From contig CAZNMY010000020.1 of the NCBI GenBank assembly GCA_964574325.1, positions 7,170-71,169 of the forward strand: DNA of 64,000 nucleotides, read 5' to 3'. Shown piece after piece: positions 17,290-24,418 of this stretch. Made by a program: the position numbers and the translations under genes. The stretch's first letter is position 1. Each line of letters starts with the position of its first letter. Source of the stretch: CAMDPA01 sp964574325. GTDB taxonomy: Bacteria > Pseudomonadota > Alphaproteobacteria > Rhizobiales > Hyphomicrobiaceae. Below the pieces are notes generated by a model. The model saw only the letters and a program-made list of their open reading frames with translations, ran no database searches and was not told the origin of the DNA.

Positions 17290-17493
17290 TTGGTCGGCCA
17301 TAAATTCAAAGTAGGCGAAACGGTGGTTTTCATGCCCAGCCGTTGGTCCATGCGGGCGCGCTCAGGCGCGTGCCAGGTGATCAGGCTGCTCCCCGCAGAC
17401 TCGGGTGAAAACCTCTATCGCGTGAAGTGCGCGAGCGAGCCGTTCGAGAGAATGGCCCGGGAGAGCGAGCTGACGCAGACCCCCACCGGCTGA
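17290..17493 (+). CDS. Small conserved hypothetical protein, TTG start
   Basis: The product is 67 aa. The start is TTG at 17290, supported by a strong GGAGG 5 nt upstream. No ATG is available until codon 15, inside the conserved part. The sequence VGHKFKVGETVVFMPSR, then CQVIRLLP and EPFERMARESEL resembles a small uncharacterised family of Bradyrhizobium-type genomes recalled by its KFKVGxxVVF and PFERxARExxL motifs. It is a likely SH3-like beta-barrel. It lies between the cold-shock and IF-1-like genes, suggesting a nucleic-acid or translation role, which is inference only. Confidence 0.7.
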   Translation: MVGHKFKVGETVVFMPSRWSMRARSGACQVIRLLPADSGENLYRVKCASEPFERMARESELTQTPTG

Positions 17494-17795
17494 GACCCTC
17501 TGAGCCGTCGGTAGCTGCGGTCCGCGGTTCCACAGGCGCTTCGACGGCTGACACAGCCCTCGGGGAGCGCCGTCGGCCCGGTTCCATTCACCCTGTGCCG
17601 CCAGAATGTTCCAGAATGTTCCGGACATCCGCGCAAATCTGCTGGTGAAATTCGCCTGAATTCGCTACGCCGTAGGCCAGAGGTTGTCCTCCCTCCGCAC
17701 CGGAGGGGGCGGCCACCGCAGGACGAGTAGCCTCGAGCGGCCCGAAGGCCCTCGGCAAGAGCGGGAAAACACCCGCAGAAACAAGGACAAGACGC
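17494..17795. other. 302-bp intergenic region upstream of infA-like gene
   Basis: No ORF is supported. It contains an exact tandem repeat CCAGAATGTT x2 (17601-17620) and a hairpin CCCTCC-GCACC-GGAGGG near 17695-17711 in the probable leader of the infA-like gene. Either could be regulatory. No clear -35/-10 pair was found. Confidence 0.4.
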
Positions 17796-18080
17796 ATGGC
17801 GAAAGAAGAGCTTCTGGAATTCGAAGGCCAAGTGGAGGAAGCGCTGCCCGATGGTCGTTTTCGGGTGAAGCTCGACAATGGCCATGAGATCGTCGCGTAC
17901 ACGTCCGGCCGCATGAAGCGCAACCGCATCCGCGCGATCGCCGGCGACCGCGTCCGGGTCGAGATGTCGCCTTACGATCTCGGCAAGGGCCGTATGATCT
18001 TCCGCAACAATGCCAGCGCCGGCCCGCGCCCTGCCGGAGCAGGAAATCAGAGCCGTCCGCGCCGTTTCGGCGGTCGCTGA
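17796..18080 (+). CDS. infA: Translation initiation factor IF-1 paralogue with basic C-terminal tail
   Basis: The product is 94 aa. Residues 1-72 form the S1-type OB fold of IF-1: KEELLEFEGQVEEALPDGRF, then FRVKLDNGHEIVAYTSGRMK, and GDRVRVEMSPYDLGKGRM. A Gly/Arg-rich tail (about 73-94) is additional to the 72-aa E. coli protein. IF-1 binds the 30S A site during initiation and has RNA-chaperone activity. The cspA-to-infA arrangement with a strong terminator after infA suggests a stress-responsive unit. The main infA copy may be elsewhere. Confidence 0.92.
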   Translation: MAKEELLEFEGQVEEALPDGRFRVKLDNGHEIVAYTSGRMKRNRIRAIAGDRVRVEMSPYDLGKGRMIFRNNASAGPRPAGAGNQSRPRRFGGR

Positions 18081-18107
18081 AAGTTCTTCGGAACTCGGCG
18101 ATGCGAG

Positions 18108-18132
18108 GCCTGGCGCAACGCCGGGCTTTTTT
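18108..18132 (+). terminator. Intrinsic terminator of the infA-like gene
   Basis: Stem GCCTGGCG (18108-18115), loop CAA, stem CGCCGGGC (18119-18126), then six T (18127-18132): 8 bp with one G-T pair. Just upstream is a second hairpin with a stable UUCG tetraloop (AGTTC-TTCG-GAACT, 18082-18095). Confidence 0.9.
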
Positions 18133-18166
18133 CTACAGTTCTCGCTTGAACGCAGTATCCAGCGCG

Positions 18167-18379
18167 TCAGCGGCGCCCGAACTGAACCTTCTCGCCGCGC
18201 CGCGACGGCATCGGCGCTTCTTCGATGACGCGCGCGGCATGGCGCGCCCGATCGGCCGACCGCCGATCGCGCAACGCCGACGTCGACTTCGAACCGCGTT
18301 GCCACGCCATCGTCAGACCGACGGCCGCGAGCAGGACCAGTCCCACGCCGAGCACATAGAACAGCATATCGTCCGACAT
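18167..18379 (-). CDS. Small membrane protein with basic cytoplasmic tail
   Basis: The product is 70 aa from ATG 18379. The start MSDDMLFYVLGVGLVLLAAV forms one transmembrane helix (about 6-27). An Arg/Ser-rich tail (RGSKSTSALRDRRSADRARH and onward) follows. The ribosome site is weak. Convergent with the infA terminator and divergent from thiS. No family was recognised. Confidence 0.5.
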   Translation of the reverse strand: MSDDMLFYVLGVGLVLLAAVGLTMAWQRGSKSTSALRDRRSADRARHAARVIEEAPMPSRRGEKVQFGRR

Positions 18380-18618
18380 TTGATCACGGTCCCGCCAACC
18401 CCGAGCAGAAGCTGGGAACAATGACGCGCCGTTGGCAGTCGCGGGCCACTGTCTCCACCATGCTGCCGACACGTTAACAAGAGCCGGCGGAAGTAGATAA
18501 AATCGTAAGCATCGAGGAACTTGTCTTTCGCCGGAGCAAGGGTGAACCACACCTCCGGCACGACCGCGTCGGCACCCTGCCGGCCCCGCTGCACTTGCAA
18601 GTTCCGTCGGGACTTGCG

Positions 18619-18897
18619 ATGTCTGCGGCTATGGAAATCGAACCGTCATCAAGGCCCGGCCCCGACGTCCTTGCAGACAACAGCGCGACCGTTCAGGCGC
18701 TGAGCCTGCACGTCAACGGCGAGCCGCGTCAGACCGCTGCCCGAACACTGGCCGAACTGATCGACGAAGCCGGTTATGGCGCAGCCAGGGTCGCGACCGC
18801 CGTCAACGGCGACTTCGTGTCCGCGCGCGCGCGCGCCGCCACCCCCTTGAAATCCGGCGACCGGATCGAGATCGTAGCGCCCCGCCAAGGCGGCTGA
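18619..18897 (+). CDS. thiS: Sulfur carrier protein ThiS
   Basis: ThiS carries sulfur as a C-terminal thiocarboxylate for thiazole synthesis. The product ends in the required Gly-Gly (APRQGG) and has the beta-grasp pattern LHVNGEPRQTAARTLAELID, then VATAVNGDFVSARARA and LKSGDRIEIVAP. The ATG at 18619 gives 92 aa; ATG 18631 is also possible, and the N-terminal 25 or so residues are extra to the roughly 66-aa family. thiG follows 58 bp later. No TPP-riboswitch signature was found upstream. Confidence 0.88.
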   Translation: MSAAMEIEPSSRPGPDVLADNSATVQALSLHVNGEPRQTAARTLAELIDEAGYGAARVATAVNGDFVSARARAATPLKSGDRIEIVAPRQGG

Positions 18898-18955
18898 GTT
18901 GCCGACCCGTTTGTGATTGATGCGCGCATCCTGCGCGAGACGCGAAGGCAGTTCC

Positions 18956-19786
18956 ATGCTCGACAAGGCCGAACCCCCGAGGGCCGAAAGAATGCAACGG
19001 CAGTTTTCCCCTTATGGAACCGTACTCTCGTCGCGCCTGTTGCTCGGCACCGCGCAGTACCCCTCACCTCAGGTTCTGGCCGACGCCGTGAAGTCCTCGG
19101 GCGCGGGCATCGTCACGGTCTCGCTGCGCCGGGAGCAGGCCCGCGGCAAGGCCGGCGAGCGGTTCATGGAACTGATCCAGCAGATGGGCGCGCGCGTGCT
19201 GCCCAACACCGCCGGCTGCCGCACCCCCAAGGAAGCGATCACGACCGCCCAGATGGCGCGCGAGCTTTTCGACACCAGCTGGATCAAGCTCGAGGTGATC
19301 GCCAACGACGACACCTTGCAGCCCGATCTCTTCGGTCTCGTCGAAGCAGCCGGCGTTCTCGCACGCGATGGTTTCCAGGTATTCCCCTACACCACCGAGG
19401 ATCTCGGCGCCGCGGAACGTCTGCTGACCGCGGGTTGCGAGATCCTGATGCCCTGGGGCGCACCGATCGGCACGGGCCGTGGCCTCGCCAACCCCTATGC
19501 CCTCCGCACCATGCGCAACTATTTCCCCGATGTCCCCCTCGTCGTCGACGCCGGCATCGGCGCACCGTCCCATGCCGCCCAGGCGATGGAGATGGGCTAC
19601 GACGCCTGCCTCCTCAACACAGCCGTGGCCAAAGCCGCCGATCCCGTGCGCATGGCCGCAGCCTTCGCCGCCGCGATCGATGCGGGCCGCACCGCCTACG
19701 AGGCCGGACTGATGGAAATGCGCGACATGGCGAGCCCGTCGACACCGGTCGCCGGCACGCCGTTCTTCGATCTGCGCCGCTCTTGA
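18956..19786 (+). CDS. thiG: Thiazole synthase ThiG
   Basis: ThiG condenses 1-deoxy-D-xylulose 5-phosphate, dehydroglycine and ThiS-thiocarboxylate into the thiazole phosphate. From ATG 18956 (GAAGG upstream) the product is 276 aa. It is a TIM barrel with SRLLLGTAQYPSPQVLADAV, the Schiff-base lysine in WIKLEVI (Lys111), LMPWGAPIGTGRGL and VVDAGIGAPSHAAQAMEMGY. A further upstream ATG (18920) is possible. It sits between thiS and thiE in one operon-like run. Confidence 0.96.
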   Translation: MLDKAEPPRAERMQRQFSPYGTVLSSRLLLGTAQYPSPQVLADAVKSSGAGIVTVSLRREQARGKAGERFMELIQQMGARVLPNTAGCRTPKEAITTAQMARELFDTSWIKLEVIANDDTLQPDLFGLVEAAGVLARDGFQVFPYTTEDLGAAERLLTAGCEILMPWGAPIGTGRGLANPYALRTMRNYFPDVPLVVDAGIGAPSHAAQAMEMGYDACLLNTAVAKAADPVRMAAAFAAAIDAGRTAYEAGLMEMRDMASPSTPVAGTPFFDLRRS

Positions 19787-19816
19787 TCCCTGTTCTGCGA
19801 ACATCGAGCTGCCCCC

Positions 19817-20449
19817 ATGTCAGTCCAAGATCCAGCCGCCCCTGCCCCGCGCATCGCCCGATTCTATCCGATCGTCCCCGACCTCGCCTGGCTCGAACGC
19901 CTCGTGCCGCTCGGCGTCGAGACGATCCAGCTTCGCCTGAAGGATGCCTCCCCCGCCGAGGTGCGCCGGCAGATTGCCGGCAGCCTCGACATCTGCCGCC
20001 GGCACCGCTGTGTCTTCATCGTCAACGACTACTGGAAAGAGGCGATCGATCTGGGCGCGGAATATCTCCACCTCGGCCAGGAAGACCTCGCCGTCGCCGA
20101 CCTGAAGGCGATCAAGGCGGCGGGGATGCGGCTGGGCATTTCGACCCACGATCATGCCGAGCTCGAATTCGCGCTGTCGGTCGCGCCCGACTACATCGCC
20201 CTCGGCCCCGTCTACGAGACCAAGCTGAAGGCGATGAAGTGGAGCCCGCAAGGGCTCGACAAGGTCCGCGACTGGAAGAGCCGCATCGGCGATCTGCCGT
20301 TGGTCGCGATCGGCGGCATCACACCGGAGCGCGCGCCCGGCGTCATCGCAGCCGGCGCCGACAGCGTCGCCGTCATCACCGATTTCTTCACACATCCAGA
20401 GCCCGAGCAGCGCGTGCGCCGATGGCTCGACTGGGCACGCACATCCTGA
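19817..20449 (+). CDS. thiE: Thiamine-phosphate synthase ThiE
   Basis: ThiE joins the thiazole and pyrimidine moieties to thiamine phosphate. The 210-aa TIM barrel shows GVETIQLRLKDASPAEVRRQ, the substrate loop VFIVNDYWKEAIDLGAEYLH, LGQEDL, GISTHDHAEL, IALGPVYETKLKA and the C-terminal phosphate loop VAIGGITPERAP. It begins 30 bp after thiG. thiC, thiD and thiO are not in the window, so precursor synthesis must be encoded elsewhere. Confidence 0.95.
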   Translation: MSVQDPAAPAPRIARFYPIVPDLAWLERLVPLGVETIQLRLKDASPAEVRRQIAGSLDICRRHRCVFIVNDYWKEAIDLGAEYLHLGQEDLAVADLKAIKAAGMRLGISTHDHAELEFALSVAPDYIALGPVYETKLKAMKWSPQGLDKVRDWKSRIGDLPLVAIGGITPERAPGVIAAGADSVAVITDFFTHPEPEQRVRRWLDWARTS

Positions 20450-20493
20450 CACACGCGCCGCGTCATCGACACCGCACGGTGCAGGGAGTCCTC

Positions 20494-21561
20494 ATGGCCT
20501 ACCGCTTCAAATTGAATGAACGCGCCGGAAAGGCCCTCTTGCGCACCGGCGCCGAGCAATTCGACCGAGCCCTCGCGAGCCTCGACGCCGAAGATCAGAA
20601 GTCCGGCGTCCACGACACCCGCAAATCCATCAAGCGCCTGCGCGCTCTGCTTCGCCTCGCTCGCCCCGGCCTCGACAGATCCGCATACCAGCACCTCAAC
20701 GAAACCTTGCGCGACGCCGGCCGCACTTTGTCCGCCACACGCGACAGGGACGTGCTCCTGGCAACCGTAGCGGATATATCCGCTGGCTCACCCGAGTTGC
20801 GCCCGACACTGCGCCGCGTTTCGTCCACGATCGCGCCGCCCGGCGAGACCCAATCATCGACGAGACGATCCGCGACGAACCGCAAAGCCCACGATCTCCT
20901 GAGCACCGCCGCCGAGGAATGGCAGAAACTCGAGATCACCGAGGACGCATTCGGAACCATCGCAGCAGGCTTGCAACGCGGCATGCGAGACCTCGCGAAG
21001 GCTTACGAAGCGACCGAAGGCGGCGACGAGGAAGCCTTCCACGATCTGCGCAAAGCCGTGCAACGCCACTGGCGCCACATGCGTCTGGTGGAGGCCGGAT
21101 GGCCGGCATACTTCGTCGCCCGCGCAGACGAAGCCAAGGCGATCTCGGAGTTGCTCGGCAAAGCCCAGGACCTCACCCTCCTGATCCGCCATCTGCACCA
21201 GGAGGAGGCTTCGTCCGGGCAAGCCACCGATGCCGCGGACGTGCTCGATGCGCTGAAACACCAGCGCGCCGCCTTGCAGGAAGCCGCCCGCTCCCGCACG
21301 CAGCGGCTGCTCGCCGAAGGCCCCCGCGCCCTCGCCCGCCGCGCAACCGAATACTGGACCGCCGCCATTGCCCTGCGGAAGGCGAAACGCCCCGCGTCGA
21401 CGAAACCGGCGCCAGAAAAGACGACGGCGGAAAAAGCAGCCGCGGGAACCGGCAGGTCGCCCCTTACGGGAACGACACCGCGCCGACGGTCTGCAGCATC
21501 GAAGCCTCCCCCGGGAAAGCGCCCGGCAAAAACGCCTCCGGCACGGGTGAAGCCGGGTTGA
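20494..21561 (+). CDS. CHAD-domain protein (polyphosphate-binding type)
   Basis: The product is 355 aa. The frame is open far upstream, over thiG and thiE in another frame, but the ATG at 20494 with GGGAG 7 nt before is the real start. Two CHAD half-repeats are visible with conserved His and basic residues: HDTRKSIKRLRALLRLARP (about 40-58) and HDLRKAVQRHWRHMRL (about 184-199). CHAD domains are alpha-helical, with basic faces that bind inorganic polyphosphate. The last roughly 60 residues are a Lys/Pro/Ala-rich basic tail. It may belong to the thi transcription unit (44 bp from thiE). Confidence 0.88.
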   Translation: MAYRFKLNERAGKALLRTGAEQFDRALASLDAEDQKSGVHDTRKSIKRLRALLRLARPGLDRSAYQHLNETLRDAGRTLSATRDRDVLLATVADISAGSPELRPTLRRVSSTIAPPGETQSSTRRSATNRKAHDLLSTAAEEWQKLEITEDAFGTIAAGLQRGMRDLAKAYEATEGGDEEAFHDLRKAVQRHWRHMRLVEAGWPAYFVARADEAKAISELLGKAQDLTLLIRHLHQEEASSGQATDAADVLDALKHQRAALQEAARSRTQRLLAEGPRALARRATEYWTAAIALRKAKRPASTKPAPEKTTAEKAAAGTGRSPLTGTTPRRRSAASKPPPGKRPAKTPPARVKPG

Positions 21562-21690
21562 CGACGCGGCTGCCGGACTGGTCCGGCCGGGCACCGCAGC
21601 CGTACCTGTCGCCGAATGAGCCGATGCCGCCGATCACACCCGGGCGCACGTCGGCTGCCCGATGATCGGCATGTGAAGGAGAAGCAATCG

Positions 21691-22746
21691 ATGCAGGACA
21701 TGAGTGGCGGGAGATCGCAACCGTCTCCCCTGCCTTCCGGCCATCCCCCCATCGCCTTCGGCAAGGTCGGCGTGCTCATCGTCAATCTCGGCACGCCCGA
21801 TGGCACCAGCTACTGGCCGATGCGACGCTACCTCTCGGAGTTTCTCAAGGACCGCCGCGTCATCGAATGGTCGCCGCTCTACTGGTATCCGATCCTCTAC
21901 GGCATCGTGCTCAACAAGCGTCCGCAGCGCGTCGGCAAAGCCTATGAGGCGATCTGGAACAAGGAACGCGACGAGAGCTTCCTGCGCACCTACACGCGCA
22001 GCCAGGCCGAAAAACTGTCGGCATCCCTCACGAGCCTGTCGCCCGATATCGTTGTGGACTGGGCGATGCGCTACGGTAATCCGTCGATCGAAAGCCGCAT
22101 CGGAGCGCTTCAGGCGGCGGGCTGCGAGCGCATCCTGACGATCCCGCTCTACCCGCAGTACGCCGCGTCCACCACCGCGACCGTCAACGACAAGACCTTC
22201 GACGCCCTGAAGGCGATGCGGTGGCAGCCCGCGCTGCGCACGGCACCTTCCTGGCACGACGATCCCGTCTACATCGACGCGCTGGCGAAGTCCGTCCGCA
22301 GCCGTCTCGCCACGCTGACCTGGGAACCGGAGGTGATCCTCGCCTCGTTCCACGGCATCCCCAAAAGCTATTTCGCCAAGGGCGATCCCTACTATTGCCA
22401 CTGCCACAAGACGGCGCGGCTGCTGCGTATTGCCCTCGGACGCAACGACGAGAACCTCATGCTCACCTTCCAGTCCCGCTTCGGCCCGGAGGAATGGTTG
22501 CAGCCCTACACCGACAAGACCGTCGAAGAACTGGGCAAGCGCGGCGTCAAGCGCATCGCCGTCATCAATCCCGGCTTCGTCTCGGACTGCCTCGAGACGC
22601 TCGAGGAGATCGCCGTCATGGCGCGCGACAGCTTCCTCGAAGCCGGCGGCAAAGACTTCGCGCACATCCCCTGCCTCAACGACACGCCCGACGGCATGGC
22701 CGTGATCGACACCGTCGCGCGCCGCGAATTGATGGGCTGGGTCTGA
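21691..22746 (+). CDS. hemH: Ferrochelatase
   Basis: HemH inserts Fe(II) into protoporphyrin IX. The start at 21691 has AGGAG 9 nt upstream and gives 351 aa, the family length; an upstream in-frame codon at 21616 was rejected. Signature stretches are VGVLIVNLGTPDGTSYWPMR, PLYPQYAASTTA, the metal-site His in ILASFHGIPKSY, CHKTARLL, the acidic TFQSRFGPEEWLQPYTDKT and AVINPGFVSDCLETLEEI. It is normally peripheral at the inner membrane. It is alone among non-haem neighbours here. Confidence 0.97.
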   Translation: MQDMSGGRSQPSPLPSGHPPIAFGKVGVLIVNLGTPDGTSYWPMRRYLSEFLKDRRVIEWSPLYWYPILYGIVLNKRPQRVGKAYEAIWNKERDESFLRTYTRSQAEKLSASLTSLSPDIVVDWAMRYGNPSIESRIGALQAAGCERILTIPLYPQYAASTTATVNDKTFDALKAMRWQPALRTAPSWHDDPVYIDALAKSVRSRLATLTWEPEVILASFHGIPKSYFAKGDPYYCHCHKTARLLRIALGRNDENLMLTFQSRFGPEEWLQPYTDKTVEELGKRGVKRIAVINPGFVSDCLETLEEIAVMARDSFLEAGGKDFAHIPCLNDTPDGMAVIDTVARRELMGWV

Positions 22747-22825
22747 CGGCGACGCCATCGGCGGACACATCGCCATCAATCGTTAACCGGATCGCAAAGG
22801 TCGATATGGGATTCTGCCCCGCCAC

Positions 22826-24382
22826 ATGGAGCGGGGGCCCCGGATGAAAGACGCGAGCATACAGGCGGCACGGGCCACCGGCACCTTCGATCAGTGGGCG
22901 GACCACGTGCGGCGCTCGACGTGGCTGTTGCCCGCCGTGGCGGCATTGGCGGTCTTGACCGTTCGCTCCCTGAGTGCACCCGGCGTCGACGTATCGGCCC
23001 TCCTGACCTGGGCCGAACGCCTCGTCGACGGCGGCAAGCCGTTCGTCGACTTCGTCGAGGTCAACCCGCCCGGCTCCATCATGCTGTACGTGCCCGGCGT
23101 CGTTCTCGGACGAGTCCTCGGCATATCGCCCGAAATCGCCACCAACGGGCTCGTTCTCGGCCTCATCGCGCTTTCGCTCCACCTCTGCTGGTCGTTTCTG
23201 AATACGGCCCGAACGCTGGCGCACAACGACCGGCCTGCTCTGTTGGCAGCCGCGATCGTCATTCTGGGCGCGATGCCCGCCGTCGCGTTCGCACAGCGCG
23301 AGCACATCGGCATCATCGCCGTGCTGCCGTTCCTGTGCGTGTGCGTAGCCGAGATCGCGAACAAGAGGCCGGCGTTCTGGCTACGTGGCATCGCCGGATT
23401 GCTCGCAGGCCTGTCGATGGTCGCCAAACCTCACTTCGCACTGCTCCTCGCCGCCGTGATGATCCATCTGGTGCTGGCAACCCGCAACGTCCGCCACGTC
23501 GTTCACGTCCAGTGGATCGCCGCTGGCGCCGTCGTGGCGGCCTACTTGGCCTTCACATACACCGCCTACCCGGAGTTCTATTCGACCGCACTTCCCAGAA
23601 TTACCGACGTCTACCTGGGCTGGCGCGTCAGTCTCGCCCGTCTGATCTTCAATCCGGTCCTGATGGTCGCCGCCATCGTCGTGGCGTTGGAAGTGCGCCT
23701 TCACGCCGAGCGCCCGCTTTTGCCCGTCACTCACCTCGCACTGACCGCCGGCGGCGTGGCGATTGCCCTGTTCTACCTTCAAGCCCGCGCATGGCCCTAC
23801 CACGCGCTTCCCGCGATCACACTGATCGCCTTGGGCCTGGCAGTGGAAGCAACGCGTCGTGGCCCCGCGCTGTCGCGAAAGACGTACCGGTCTCTCTTGG
23901 CCATCGCCGTCGCCGTTCCCGCCCTGACGTTTGCCTGGTGCTACAAGGACGCCGACCGCGACAACGACAAGGTCGCCGCATTCGTGACCGCCATCCATCC
24001 GCGGCCGCGCATGCTGACGATTGCCGAGGACATCTCGATCGGACATCCGCTGGTCCGCCGCGTCGATGGCGTCTGGAGCCACCGCGTCACGCATTTGTGG
24101 AGCGCATTCGGATTCTACCAGCAGCTCGCGATGAGCCCGCCGCCTTCGGGCGAACGCCTCGCCCGTTTGCAAGGGCATCTAGAAGCCGAGATCCGGGAAC
24201 TCGCCCGATCCATCGAGCGCGAGGCGCCCGACATCATCGTGGCCCAGACGGGCTTCCCCGGAGTGCAGAGCCTCGATTGGCTCGCGTGGGCGCGGGAGCA
24301 GCCGTTGCTCGCCCGCCAACTCGAAAATTACGTCAGTGCCGGCCGGGTCGAGGACGTCGAAGTCCTGAAGCGCAGACGATAG
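22826..24382 (+). CDS. Polytopic membrane protein, GT-C glycosyltransferase-like
   Basis: The product is 518 aa (518 codons from ATG 22826; ATG 22844 is also possible). About ten hydrophobic segments fill residues 30-370, and a soluble C-terminal domain (about 375-518) follows. An early loop reads GKPFVDFVEVNPPG, which resembles the acidic first-loop motif of ArnT/GT-C enzymes that use polyprenyl-phosphate sugars. The C-terminal domain contains RMLTIAEDISIGHPL and DIIVAQTGFPG. No exact family could be named. It converges with the solenoid protein gene, 36 bp apart. Confidence 0.6.
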   Translation: MERGPRMKDASIQAARATGTFDQWADHVRRSTWLLPAVAALAVLTVRSLSAPGVDVSALLTWAERLVDGGKPFVDFVEVNPPGSIMLYVPGVVLGRVLGISPEIATNGLVLGLIALSLHLCWSFLNTARTLAHNDRPALLAAAIVILGAMPAVAFAQREHIGIIAVLPFLCVCVAEIANKRPAFWLRGIAGLLAGLSMVAKPHFALLLAAVMIHLVLATRNVRHVVHVQWIAAGAVVAAYLAFTYTAYPEFYSTALPRITDVYLGWRVSLARLIFNPVLMVAAIVVALEVRLHAERPLLPVTHLALTAGGVAIALFYLQARAWPYHALPAITLIALGLAVEATRRGPALSRKTYRSLLAIAVAVPALTFAWCYKDADRDNDKVAAFVTAIHPRPRMLTIAEDISIGHPLVRRVDGVWSHRVTHLWSAFGFYQQLAMSPPPSGERLARLQGHLEAEIRELARSIEREAPDIIVAQTGFPGVQSLDWLAWAREQPLLARQLENYVSAGRVEDVEVLKRRR

Positions 24383-24418
24383 CGCCCGTCGCACGTCGCA
24401 CCACCATATCCTGCACGT

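Noticed and set aside
18380..18619. TPP riboswitch upstream of thiS
   Set aside because: None of the conserved TPP-aptamer core segments (CTGAGA, ACCTGATC type) could be found on the plus strand.
18913..20493. Long open frame upstream of the CHAD gene (527 codons in frame)
   Set aside because: It overlaps thiG and thiE in another frame, encodes Arg/Pro-rich sequence typical of a GC-rich shadow frame, and the CHAD start at 20494 has a clear ribosome site.
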